The notes: generated by a model not told the origin, from the sequence alone. Numbered from the stretch's first letter, positions 37,010 through 48,568 are shown. The stretch: DNA of 64,000 bases from Trissonchulus latispiculum (GCA_030248195.1 JASAND010016332.1:79747-143746); one strand, 5' to 3'. Made by a program: numbers and translations.

Positions 37010-37400
37010 CAGAAGTCACAGGAGTACGGCCACCCAGTTCCCTAGGTGGTTACTGGTCCCGGATTGTGTGCTGCACAGCTGTGACTTGGCCTACCCAGTT
37101 CCCTAGGTGGTCACAGGTCCCGGGCTTTGTGCTGACCAGATGTGACTTGAGCCACCCACATCGGACTTTGGCTAGTTGCGTGTAACTTGGCTACAGGGAT
37201 CGGACTTTGGCCGCCCGGTCCAGACTATGGCCGCCCGGTCCGGACTTTGGCCGACCGGTCCGGAAGTTGGCCGCCCGGTCCGGGCTTTGGCCGCCCGGTC
37301 CGGAATTTGCTACTGGTATCGGACAGTGGCTGCCGGAAAGGACTTGGTCCATTGGGATCGGACTCTGTCAGCCCGAATCGGATTGGTCCACCTGGGATTT
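37010..37400. repeat. GC-rich minisatellite
   Basis: Two units of about 70 bp (CCCAGTTCCCTAGGTGGT, 37031 and 37092) grade into about eight units of about 21 bp built on GGCCGCCCGGTCCGGACTTTG. Open frames across it on both strands are repeat by-products. Confidence 0.85.
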
Positions 37401-38184
37401 GGTGTGCACTGCTATGCATTTTTACATAATGCTGTGCACTTTACTGATACTGCGATCTTTGACTTAAACTTATTGGCAAAACTTAATAGACTGCACGTTT
37501 TGGTCAGTAAGCGAAACCTTATTAGTTGTACTCTTCCTCTTATTTCGACAATCGTTAAGACGGCAATTCCAAGATAAGCTTGCAAAATTGTTCTATTGTT
37601 ATATTCAAATCTAGCTCAGAAATAGCTGCTTATTATGACCCCAACTCAACTCCTGCTTTAATGCCGGCTATCCAGTGAGGCATCAAGCGTTTCTGAATCT
37701 TTCGTATTGCCGGAGAAAAAACTCCGTCACTGGTTTTTTTACCCGCCAAGGCGGAGAAAAAACCACCTGCGGGAAAAACATCACAGTACTAAAAATGACC
37801 CATGTTAGTCAGCTGAGCTATATTTAAAGGCTGCTTTTACATTTTCGACCATTCTATGCAGGTGAATGGATGCTTAAGATCACTACAAATGCGATCCACT
37901 AACATCGATCTTGAAAAATCGTTCAGTTTCTTATTAACAAACTTACAAGATCTTAATATTGTACCCTATTCTGGATACTTCTAGATGGATCTGGACACTT
38001 AAGCTTCGGTGCTTTGATGCTTTCTTCTTCTGCTTGACCTGCGTGATACATTCTTAACAGGCGGTAGGTACACCGTCTTATCATTCCCAGTTTCTCTGTC
38101 TGTTATTCTTATTCTGTTAGTTTCGTACAACTGAAATCAGTTTCCTTGCTGCAAAGTCATTACTGACCTTTCTACCTATACAAT
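37401..38184. other. Non-coding stretch
   Basis: No gene was recognised. A G/C-rich patch at 37720-37770 contains GGAGAAAAAAC twice. Confidence 0.3.
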
Positions 38185-38323
38185 ATGCCCAAGTTGACGC
38201 GACAAGAAATGCTTTATAATGATATTTACCCAACGAAAACGTCAACTCCGCAAGTTTTGTATAAAATCTTATTTTCTCAACTGTTTAAGGATTCAGTTCT
38301 GAATATTGAATCAGTATTGCATT
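38185..38323 (+). CDS. Possible first exon of a small gene
   Basis: A frame from ATG 38185 runs 46 codons to a good donor (T|GTAAGTTTT at about 38324). The peptide is hydrophilic with a Tyr/Thr/Pro-rich first half. It cannot be joined directly to the exon at 38678, because that creates TAA, so either an intermediate exon exists or it belongs elsewhere. Confidence 0.25.
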
Positions 38324-38365
38324 GTAAGTTTTCTCTTATTTGTTGTAACTGCATAGCGTCCACTA

Positions 38366-38367
<2 letters not shown>

Positions 38368-38417
<50 letters not shown>
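38368..38417. repeat. (TA)n microsatellite
   Basis: A pure TA dinucleotide run of about 50 bases is followed by ATCATACGTATGAT. Confidence 0.95.
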
Positions 38418-38419
<2 letters not shown>

Positions 38420-38677
38420 TACGTATGATATGAAATTTCAGTACTGGCTATGACTATTTTAGTCTCCGTAGTACTTGGTACGGACAAACCCCATTAATTT
38501 TGGTAATATAAACTAAGTGATAGACTAATTAAATCTGATTGAATCTAATTGATAAGCTAATTGAACAATGTTAACTCAGACTGTACGTAAGCGACAGACG
38601 CTTAATTTGTACTTTTAGTTTTACTAGTGATAACATAACTAAATTGTTGTTCAAAATATGCTGTATATTTCTTGCAG

Positions 38678-39078
38678 AACCAAAGAGTGTCTGGCTCCAC
38701 CAACTTCCCCAGAGCTGTCACCAATTCTTCCTGCCAAAAATGCAGTCTGGAAGCAAAGTCTCTCAGGCACCAACGAAGGCGTGTCTTTGGATGATAACGA
38801 TGATAAAACTCTGACAAAAGAATTGGATCCGAATCAGACAGATAAAATAACAACGCAGACATCACCCATCTTGTAAGCCATTTGATAGAGAATGAAGTCT
38901 TACTTTACTAGTTTTTACCTACTGCACATAAACCTGTAAATAATTTAATATGGGCTTACGTTTTACAGTTTAAATAAAATGTAGCAACTCTGATCAATTT
39001 AATATAACTATAATTACTTTCTTTTCTAGGACTAAAGATGTCGGGACTTCGGTTGATACAACCATATGGGATATGTGA
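38678..39078 (+). CDS. Two joined 3' exons of an unknown hydrophilic protein
   Basis: Exon 38678-38872 lies between a strong acceptor (TATTTCTTGCAG) and a donor (GTAAGCC). Exon 39030-39078 follows TTTCTTTTCTAG and joins in frame (phase 2), ending TGA after 16 codons. The peptide is polar, rich in Thr, Asp, Lys and Pro, without helix or signal, like a cytoplasmic tail or a disordered region. Upstream exons are uncertain. It lies between Polinton fragments but has ordinary host-like splice signals. Confidence 0.4.
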
Positions 39079-39256
39079 CCGCTGGTTGTAAAGGTTTTGG
39101 AAATTCAAGGTCCGAAGTGCTCGAAGTGCGGAAAAACTGGACATAAACACTTTTCGGGGCCAAAGATTCGGTTGTCCAGTAGCAGCTGACGAGTAAGAGT
39201 TTTTAACTTCATTGGGTTGTCATTTAGTCCATTTCCTTCAAGCAGTATGTGCACGT

Positions 39257-39996
39257 CAAGAGTGCATAATTGCACTATATATTAGAAGAAGAGTAAGCCA
39301 CTAGAGGGCTTCTCTTCTTGGCATTGCGTAACGGTGCTCCGACCACAATACGCGAATGTTCCCCCGTTTGGTGGGGGGGGGTCGACAAGCATACCCCCTC
39401 CCCGTTTGGTGGGGGGGGGTATGCAAAAGGGGTCCCCGTTTGGTGGGGGGGTATGCAAAAGGGGTCCCCGCTTGGTGAGGGGGGGTAGGCAGAAGGGGGT
39501 CCCCGTTTGGGGGGGGGTCGCCAAGTCAGCCTGAAATTGGCTGAATCTGATTTTGGCTTTGGGCGCCCCCCCCCCCCCGAACGGGGACCTCTTTTGCCTA
39601 CCCCCCCCCACCAAACAGGGACCCCTTGCATACCCCCCCCACCAAACGGGGACCCCCTTTCACATACCCCCCACCAAACGGGAACGCATTTTCAAATAGA
39701 ACAAAAACTACCGTAATCCTCTGCTCTACCCCCCCCCCCCACCAAATGGGGAGGCGGTCTCTGCAATCTGATTGGCTGTTGGCTGCCCCCTTACCAAACG
39801 GGGACCTCTTTTCTGCTACCCCCCCCCCCCACAAAACGGAGGGGGGGGTATGCTGTGTCGAAGAGAGCTACCCCCCCCCCACCAAACGGGGGAACATTCG
39901 CGTATTGTGGTCGGAGCACCGTTACGCAATGCAGTGAAGAGGAGCCCTCTAGTGGCTTACTCTTCTTCTTATATATAGTGCAATTATGCACTCTTG
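39257..39996. mobile_element. MITE, CAAGAGT family, copy 3 (740 bp)
   Basis: The ends CAAGAGTGCATAATTGCAC and its complement extend into inverted repeats of about 100 bp. The perfect 7-bp target duplication is TGCACGT (39250-39256 and 39997-40003). The interior is a poly-C/poly-G minisatellite built on ACCAAACGGGGACC with ATACCCCCCCC. It is G-rich in the left half and C-rich in the right half, so the element is nearly one long palindrome. It does not code. Confidence 0.9.
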
Positions 39997-40184
39997 TGCA
40001 CGTGTATATTATCATGAATGGCAATATCCCTAGACACCGACATCTGCTCTTATATTAATGTAATGGGTCCCTGAAAAGAACTTAGTCCTACAATTCCATG
40101 GGTGCTATTTCCACGGACATGGCTGCCAACTAGATAGAAATCAAAATCCAGAAGATAGAACAAAAAGAAGAGAAAGAACAGAGC

Positions 40185-41590
40185 GGGACTCCCAGGCAAT
40201 TAAAGATGGCGGTTTCGATTTGACTGAAAAGTGGGAATGCTTATTTGACAAAGATTTAACTGACTCCCCAGATATGCAAGAGTTTATGGACGAAAATTTC
40301 AACCTTCTTAAGAAATAAATCAGTCCTTACTTTCGCTCAAATGATCACTCAAATTCAAGCCAATAGACTCTTTAGGCTAGTTGAGGTAGACATTGAAGTG
40401 CCTGAAGACAAGAACGAACATTTTGCCGAAATGACCCCTATATTTAAAAATATTAGCAAGGATATTAGATATTAGATATTAGCTAGATATTAGATATTAT
40501 ATATTAGCAGGGAAGACATCGGGGATCACATGAGGGAGTTCTTCGAATTCAATGACCTTATGAATTAACCTAGGAGGGGGTCGATTGGAAGTTATTTTGG
40601 GACGAAAATTCTCATAGCAACTCCCTTAATTGAATGGTATCTCAAACATTGCCTAACAATTACAAAGATTTACCAGGCAATTGAGTTCAAACCTAAAACT
40701 TGTTTTAAAGATCTTGGAGACGAAGTAACTTACTATCGATCAGCAGCCGATTCCGATCCTGATTTAGCACTCAATGGTGAAATGTTCAAACCATTGGGAA
40801 ATTCTTACTTACTGGCCGAACCATCACAAATCTAGAAAGGCACATGGGCGTTAAGTTTTGCCAAAGGTCTGGAGCTAGTAGGGAAGTTAACGGGTGGAGA
40901 TTCAGGCGATTAAAGGATCTGGCCAATGGGATCTACGAGGTTCAGCCTGCTAAATCAAACATTTTCCGACTTCCTAAATTAGTGGGGTTCTTCGTATACC
41001 AATACGCCAAACTTAGAATGCTAGAATTTTATTTTGACTGCCTGAAACCCAATTTGTGGTACGAAACCTTCCAGCTTTGTCAAATGGACACAGACTCCCT
41101 CTATTCTGCCTGATCTTCCAAAAATTTAAGTGATTGTGTCCCTATTATAAATGAAAACCATTGGGATGAGGCAGTTAAAGATTTCTTTGTCCTAGACCCT
41201 AGCCAAAAACGAATGTCCGGGTTATTTAAAGAGGAATGGACCGGTGATGGCATAATAGCACATTGTAGTAAAACTTATCTAACTTGGGGAAAGAAAAACA
41301 AAGTCTCCCATAAAGGAGTAAGCAAGGCCCTAAATAGCCACACTCCTGAAGATTTCAAAGCAGTTTTGGAAACGGGCAACACCAAATCTGGGGAAAATCG
41401 GGGAATTAGGACTATAGATAACGAAATGTTACATACAGTTTTTCAAACTAAGGACGCCCTTCCCTATCTGTATCCCAAAAGAAAGGTGTTGGAAGATAGA
41501 GTGAGTACTTATTTTATCCCAACAGTCCTCTTAAGGACTACTGTGTATAGTGCACATTTAGTGATTTACAAATGTGTGCACGTATAGTGC
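40185..41590 (+). pseudogene. Polinton DNA polymerase B, copy B (broken)
   Basis: This copy carries more of the gene than copy A. The segment before 40458 has an in-frame TAA near 40316, then a TATTAGATATTAG microsatellite (40458-40505), then the GEDIGDHMREF block. Next come a motif-B-like region near 40790-40830 with frame breaks, and QMDTDSLY (motif C, near 41085). The 3' part (from 40735) is identical to copy A. The polymerase is non-functional. Confidence 0.75.
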
Positions 41591-42622
41591 ACACATTTGT
41601 TGTGTATACTTATTGTATCATATAAAATATAAAAACATTAGATGGTGATGGACCGGGCTTAGTAGTGTACATAATTAGATAGTTAGGTACTGTTAATAGA
41701 TTAGGTAGTGCATAGATTAACTAGGTAGGTACGTTAGATTTTAGGTAGGTAAAAGTCCGGTACTGGGCTGACGCCGGGTTCCAAGTCTCTTGGGAAGAAC
41801 GCAGAGGGACGGAAAGACAAAAAATGAATGATGAGAATGGGATCGTGGAAGGCAATTAAAGGAACAATGTATGGCAGATGAAAAGTCCAAAGGTCATTCA
41901 CTCCGCGGAGTGCGGCCCGAAATGTGCACCATATACTACTTACGACGCTTAGGATAAAAATAAATTATCGAAGGTTTAACTGGATAATCTAAGCACTGTT
42001 CTTTATAAAACACAAGCTTACAAAAAGATGGAAAGGTGCAGCTACAATAAATAGTAACCATAAAGTAATCTATAAATTTTAGATTTAACATCATCTATTT
42101 GCCTCAATTCCGAAAGAAAACAAAGAAGTTTATGATCAAACAGCAGAGCGGCTTAACAACATTGAACAGAAATTCAAAACTACAAGTACGTGGACGTATT
42201 ATAGCAGAAAAAGAAAAAGCCAAAACAACAACCCGCAGAACGATAACAGCCACAGAATTAATGGATGAAAACAAGAAATAGACGAAGATAACAGGCACGT
42301 AACACACAGTAGAAAGCAATCAAATGCAATATAACTCCGTACCTCAAGAAACATTGCTTGAAATGTTTGAAGAAAGTGGAATTAAAAGTATTCGTACTAT
42401 TACAGCATGAGACGAAACAGTTCTGGAAGATGTTGACAATGGCAATTGTATATAATAATTGTACTGCAAATTAAGGATTCAAACTACATGCTGACAAAAC
42501 GCCTCAAAAGAAATCCCAACAGAATATTTTGAAGAGTATATGGTCATGGAAGGGGTAAGAATGGGTGAGAATTTGTGTTTTACATTGCCTCCAATAAAGG
42601 GATGTACACGGGCTAAATTTTA
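40735..42622 (+). repeat. Right arm of the 1888-bp inverted duplication
   Basis: This is the reverse complement of 29316-31203, and the boundaries are sharp on both sides. The outer boundary coincides with the terminal repeat of the foldback element at 42613-42920. Confidence 0.9.
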
Positions 42623-42920
42623 AAATCTATTTTGGAATCAAGATTTGGTTCCATCACGAAGTTCGCTACGGTTTAGCGAAGTTCGCATAATTTCGCGAAA
42701 TTCTCCAAAATTTTAGCGAAATACGCGAAGAGTTTAGCGAAGTTCGCCAACGTTTTGCGAAGTTCGCGAAGATTTTAGCGAAGTTCCTTTAAACTTCGCT
42801 AAAATCTTCGCGAAATTCGTTAAAATCTTGGCGAATTTCGCGAAATTATGCGAACTTCTCTAAACTTTAGAGAACTTCGCGAAGGCACCAAATCTTGACT
42901 CCAAATTAGATTTTAAATTT
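42613..42920. mobile_element. Small palindromic element filled with GCGAAGTTCGC words
   Basis: The ends TTTTAAAATCTATTTTGG...AAGATTTGG and CCAAATCTT...CCAAATTAGATTTTAAA are inverted over about 35 bases. The interior consists of GCGAAGTTCGCGAA words and their complements (AACTTCGCTAAAATC). A second block of the same words follows at 42965-43075. Confidence 0.7.
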
Positions 42921-43080
42921 TTTTGCAAATTTTTGGTAGATATGGAGAAAACCCCTCAATTTGGCTAGCGAACGATTTCGCGAAGTTCGCTAACAGTTTC
43001 GCGAACTTCTCTAAATCTAGCGAAATATCGCTTGCTTCGCGAAGTTCGCGGAGCTTGCGAACTTCGCAAAAAATAAACTT

Positions 43081-44140
43081 TGTTTTGAGCTATACTGTAT
43101 TTAAAAATGTAGATATTAGTGGGGAAGACATCGGGGACCACATGAGGGAGTTCTGCGAATTCAATGACCTAATGAATAAAGCTAGGAGGGGGTCGATTGG
43201 AAGTTATTTTGGGACGAAAATTCTCATAGCAACTCCGTTAATTAAATGGTATCTCAAACATGGCCTAAAAATTACAAAGATTTACCAGGCAATTGTGTTC
43301 AAACATAAAACTTGTTTTAAAGATCTTGGTGACGAAGTAACTTACTGTCGATCTGCAGCCGATTCCGATCCTGATTTAGCACTCAAGGGTGAAATGTTCA
43401 AACTTTTGGGAAATTCTTACCATGGCCGAATCATCACAAATCTAGAAAAGTACGTGGACGTTAAGTTTTGTCAAAGGTCTGGAGCTAGTAGGGAATTTAA
43501 CGGGTGGAGATTCAGGCGATTAGAGGATCTGGGCAATCGGATCTACGAGGTTCAGTCTGCTAAATCAAAAATTTTTCAAGCAAGTTTTCCGACTTGCTGA
43601 GTTAGTGGGGTTCTTTGTATACCAATACGCCAAACTTAGAATGCTAGCATTTTATTATGACTGCCTGAAACCCAATTTGTGGCCCGAAACCTTCCAGCTT
43701 TATCAAATGAACACAGACTCTCTCTATTTTGCCTGATCTTCCAAAAATTTAAGTAATTGTGCCCCTATTATAAATGAAAAACAATGGGATAAGGCCCTTA
43801 AGATTTCTTTGTCCTAGACCCTTGCCAAAAACGAATACCCGGGTTATTTAAAGAAGAATGGACCGGTGATGGCATAATAGCGCTTTGTAGTAAAACTTAT
43901 CTAGCATGGGAAAAGACGAACAAAGTCTCGCATAAAGGAGTAAGCAAGGCCCTAAATAGCCACACTCCTGAAGATTTCAAAGCAGTTTTGGAAACGGGCA
44001 ACACCAAATCTGAAGAAAATCGGGGATAGGACTATAGATAACGAAATGTTACAGTATTTTCAAACTAACGATGCCCATCCCTATCTGTATCCCAAAAGAA
44101 AGGTGTTGGAAGAGGGAGTGAGTACTGCTCCTTTGAATAT
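43081..44140 (+). pseudogene. Polinton DNA polymerase B, copy C
   Basis: The longest surviving piece is open from before 43100 to 43600. It includes GEDIGDHMREF and the KLLGNSYHG block (motif B) at about 43404-43430. After a stop, the motif C region near 43715 reads with Asn in place of the first expected Asp (QMNTDSLY), and later parts are shifted. It is about 90% identical to copy B and in the same orientation; its 3' non-coding tail is shared up to about 44575. Confidence 0.75.
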
Positions 44141-44575
44141 ATAGATGTTTCTTCTACTTATTTTATCCCAACAGTCCTCTTAAGGACTACTTTATATAGT
44201 GCACATATTTGTTGTGTATACTTATTGTATCTATAAAATAAAAAATAAATCACAAAAATATAAAAACATTAAATGATGATGGACCGGGCTTGGTAGTGTA
44301 CATAATTAGATAGTTAGGTACTGTTAATAGATTAGGTAGTGCATAGATTAACTAGGTAAGTACGTAAGATCTTATGTAGGTAGAAGCCCGGTAATGGGCC
44401 GACGCCGGGTTCAAAGCTCCGGGGGAAGAACGCAGAGGGACAGAAAGACAAAAAATAAGAGAATGGGATCGTGGAAGGTAATTAAAAGAACAATGTATCG
44501 CAGATGAAAAGTCCAAAGGTCATTCACTCCGAGGAGTGCGGCTCGAAATGTGTACCATATACTTCTGTCGTATGC
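44141..44575 (+). repeat. Third copy of the Polinton 3' flank
   Basis: This is aligned with 41510-41950 (GATGGACCGGGCTT, ATTAGATAGTTAGGTACTG, CACTCCG.GGAGTGCGGC) at clearly lower identity than the two inverted arms have to each other. Confidence 0.8.
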
Positions 44576-44935
44576 TGAATCGTGAATAATTTTATATGGA
44601 TTTCCACGATCTAATGTGTTGATTTAGCTCATCCAATATCGTAGTCGTAATCAAATATCGTATCCATTGTTTCTGTGATTCTTAGCTAGCAAGATATTTT
44701 TAGAATTTTTATAAAATTTCTCGTTAGCTGTAAGAAAGACCCAGATACTCGGAATAACGAGTTGCTTGGGTAATGACCGGTTGATAAAGAGAAAGATACA
44801 TTCCTTTCTTCAAACACGTTTCCGCTGCTAAGTTGAGGAATTGTACTCTTATTCGTCCTGTTTCATCTTCCAGTACTACATTTTTGCATGCCAATTATTT
44901 CCTGCATTACTTTTAACCATATTACTAGAGTTGTG
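44576..44935. other. Non-coding stretch
   Basis: Nothing recognisable was seen. Confidence 0.3.
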
Positions 44936-45066
44936 ACGCGGGCCGCGGGCCCGGGCCCGCCCCGGATTTTTCGGCGACGGCCCGGCCCGCGGCCCGGCCC
45001 GCAAGATTACAAACAGGGGGCCCGCCACCGGCCCGCGGGCCGGTGGCGGGCCGCGGGCCGGGCCAG
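44936..45066. repeat. GGCCCG-rich block, copy 1
   Basis: About 130 bases are composed almost only of GGCCCGC, CGGGCC and similar words. They share CGGCCCGCGGCCCGGCCCGCAA in direct orientation with 45857-45952, while the DNA between is AT-rich. Confidence 0.8.
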
Positions 45067-45856
45067 TTTTTTACACGGTAAATGGCAATTTTTCAATAAA
45101 TTTCGATGCAATTTCAAGTCTACAAACTAAGTTTCATTTAGGGATTTTCAAAGGCTTTGTTTTAAGACGATTAATTACACATAATGGAAGTTATAATTGA
45201 GCTTTGCCGTTATCTGGGGGTTATGTGGTTGCTACTTATTGGGGGAAGGGTGTGGAAGCTTTTTATGTGTGAACAGTTTGCGCAAAACAATTGAAATGAA
45301 AACATTCTTATATAATTATGTAGGTTTGATGATATTGGTATTGATGTCAGGGGGTATCGTTTGCAGTTTAGGACGCAGTTCTCTTGCTTGCGATGGTAAT
45401 TGCTAATTTGAAACGTAACCAACATCCAAAATCTTGTTAGACAAACTAAATGAAATTTCGTTTATTTCATTCCCTGCTATTGGTTATGTAAATTAGACCT
45501 TTATGTCAAAATCAAGCACGTGGACAAACTTAACACTATAGACATTTAGTTTGGGGAAGTGAAAAGCTACGGAAAAAGTAGGACAGCATTTGTGAAAAAT
45601 AATGGAATCGGAATTGTAACATAAGGTTAAGAGTGGAGTAGGAGCGACAGCTTGGATTTGTATACGGATAATATGTGGAATTCTGCGGAACAATGTAATA
45701 TTTACCAAACACGTATCGGCTGACCAGTGGCCACTTGTTATTGCTATTTGTTGTTTGTGAAAAATGGAAGACATAAAAACATCCGTAACATAAGTTGAAA
45801 TTAGACGTAAAACAAGTTGAAATCAATTACCCAACAGTTTGGACCGTTTTTTGCGA
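45067..45856. other. AT-rich DNA between two GC-rich blocks
   Basis: Frames at 45197-45406 and 45493-45826 have no motif. The stretch may be the body of an element whose ends are the GC-rich blocks. Confidence 0.3.
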
Positions 45857-45952
45857 CGCCGGGCTGCTCGGCCCGTAGAAATTTGCGGCCCCGGGCCGGC
45901 CCACGTGGCCCGGCCCGTAGGACCACATCGGCCCGCGGCCCGGCCCGCAAAA
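45857..45952. repeat. GGCCCG-rich block, copy 2
   Basis: See the block at 44936; this copy is in the same orientation and ends GCCCGCAAAATTTT. Confidence 0.8.
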
Positions 45953-46302
45953 TTTTCTTATTTTCCAACACTACATATTACTTTTTTAATCTCAAACAGA
46001 ATCATAATTACTTACGGATTTTCGTTCCAAGTTCCAACATATTGTGCAATAACTTAAAATCACGCTACATCAATCGCGATCACAGGTATGCAATAACGGA
46101 GGATTAAATCTTTGAAACAACTGAATATATACAAAAGCGCAGAGGATTTCATGGCAAAATAACACTAGCTTAAAAGAATTCTTGGTGAGTATTGCTACGT
46201 TTTATGAGAAACGAACAGCATTTCGATGATCTACGACCTGAGTAATTATGCGGAACCAATAACATTTAGCATTATTATTGTTACCACAAAAACTACGATA
46301 GT

Positions 46303-46307
46303 ATATT

Positions 46308-46391
<84 letters not shown>

Positions 46392-46508
46392 TTATTATTA
46401 TTAGTAGTAGTATTACTATTATTATTATTATTTTTAGTTTTATTATTATTATTATTATTATTATTGTTGTTATTATTATTCTTATTATTATTTATTATCA
46501 TTATTATA

Positions 46509-46570
<62 letters not shown>
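46303..46570. repeat. (ATT)n microsatellite, interrupted
   Basis: About 270 bases of ATT/TTA triplets have short breaks. Poly-Asn and poly-Ile frames across it are artefacts. Confidence 0.95.
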
Positions 46571-46571
<1 letters not shown>

Positions 46572-46879
46572 GGCTTCGTTGCACACTTTATTCACATTAA
46601 TGATGATTAGGTACAGACAGACATATCTTATATTTTTCGGATACTTAATAAATGAATGGTTGTTTGTTGTTTCATTTATTGGATTGCCGCTTTTTAACCA
46701 AAAAAGGCAACCCTTTTATCCGGGTATGTCTTATTGAGTATTTATTATTATTCATCTTATTACCACCTCCTGTCCCCCTCTAACTTTTGCTAGGGTTGAC
46801 TGATTGGGCTGAAATTTTCCGGAGGGGTTGGGAGTGGGGTGAAGTGTTGACTGAAGCGCGGGCAGTCAGATATTTCCCG

Positions 46880-47340
46880 GATTCCGGGAATGGCGAATCC
46901 CGGAATTTTTTAGAATGGTAAGGGGGGACCAAGGGAAATTTTTGTCTCTGATTTTGCCTAAAAGTTGGTCATAGGGTAATTCGATGGCGCTGATTAAGAA
47001 ACTGAAATCGAAATTTCCAGAAAATTTACGGATTTCGACATATTGGACCCGAAAAATTCCGAATTTTGAAAATGTCTTCAAAAGTGGACGGTATGGTACT
47101 TAAACGAAAGAGCACGTCGAGCTGAACAACTTTTCTGCTTGCGGTATTTTCCGGAAATGAGTCTAGCTAAAGTTACAACCGAAAAACTGAAAATCCGGGA
47201 ATTCACGAAAACATGGATTTTGGACCAAAAAGTTTTTATCTTTGATTTTTCTCAAAATGTTAGCCATAGACTAATTCGATGGCGCTGATTTCGAAACTGA
47301 AATCAAAATTTTCAGAAAACTATTGCAACTTCTGAAACCG
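46880..47340. repeat. Dispersed repeat, copy B, with partial internal duplication
   Basis: It is related to 11530-11830. The segment TAATTCGATGGCGCTGATT and what follows occurs twice (46976 and 47272), showing a partial tandem duplication. Confidence 0.6.
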
Positions 47341-48568
47341 TGTCCCTAAGGGAAAATGCCGCGGCAACCCATTCTCGCTACTTCGCTAGTGTTTTGTTTC
47401 TGTTTCCAGGGGGCATCTCGTCTTGTTCCTCGTGCAAGCGTTCTATGGTATACGTGCCTGATCGTTTGTTTACCATTGCCTTCTATTGCTTTTGGTGCTC
47501 TTAAGCTTTGATTACCAGGCTGTGCGGTTGATTGCTTTTTCTAGGTCTTTTCCATTCTATGTTGGTATTCTTGCTGTCTTGTCATATGGCTTGATATTCT
47601 TTCTTTATGTTTCATCCGATATGTGACCGCATTGGATACAAACTGGTCCGTCTTCATTTTTAATAACTCCGCTATGACGTTATGAGCAAATTTCCAAAAA
47701 ATATTGAATCGTTTGGTGCATTTATTAATATCCGTTTCCGGTATATCAATAGATTTACCATTTTTTGTTATGGAAGGGTGCCGTTTTTATGGTTTAAATC
47801 TTATGTCTGTTGATAATATTTTCATTAATGCATATTAATACATTAATACATACATTAATGCATACAAATAGGCAAATTAGTCTGCAGACGAAGCACAACA
47901 TGTAAACAGACAACTTACATATATGCATCTCCCTCCACTACACAAGCTGGCCGGCAACATGCATACGGATTCCAGTTTAACAAAAAATCCTTCAATGGTG
48001 CCCCTTTCCTTCCTGTAACCAAATGAAGCCGTACTTTGGGAAACTACCGTAATCCTCTTTGCCGCAACCGTTGATCCTGTTCGATACCTAAAAGTCCTCC
48101 CCCATATAACAACTCATCCCAAGGAAGAGCTCCTCTGAGAATCCGGTTTTTCACCGGTTTTAGGCAGTTTGCAATATCTCCGGTTATACCCCCCCCCTTC
48201 CCGCCCATACATCGCTTCCTGTAGAAGTGTCTCCACTTCCCAGTTGTCGGGAAGCCAGCCAAAGCCAGCAACCTTCGGCACATTTTCTAGGATTGATAGC
48301 ACTTACAGATTGAGACCCAGATAATAGAGAGAGGATTGTAGCAGTATGTTCGGTAAAATCACTGGTCGGTGTCTGATATTATTGTATCAGCTTAGGAAGC
48401 CCGTTATTATTGCAGTTTTTTCATTCGTAATTGCAATGGAACGCTCTTTGCAGATACGGGTATTTTCACACAAAATAATAATTATGCGAATTAGCTGCTA
48501 ATTTATATGTGAAATTAACGCAGCAAATAAGTGGTCCGATCGAACCTTTCGGGCGGTAAGCCCACAGC
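47341..48568. other. Non-coding stretch
   Basis: A short ATTAATACAT-rich patch lies at 47825-47870. A frame at 48044-48283 (minus) has no motif. Confidence 0.3.

Noticed and set aside
37176..37577. 133-aa and overlapping frames
   Set aside because: Produced by a 21-bp minisatellite, whose unit length divisible by three keeps several frames open.
39275..39978. Gly/Pro-rich frames on both strands
   Set aside because: They lie inside a MITE made of inverted poly-C minisatellite.
46202..46501. Poly-Asn/Ile frame
   Set aside because: Translation of an ATT microsatellite.
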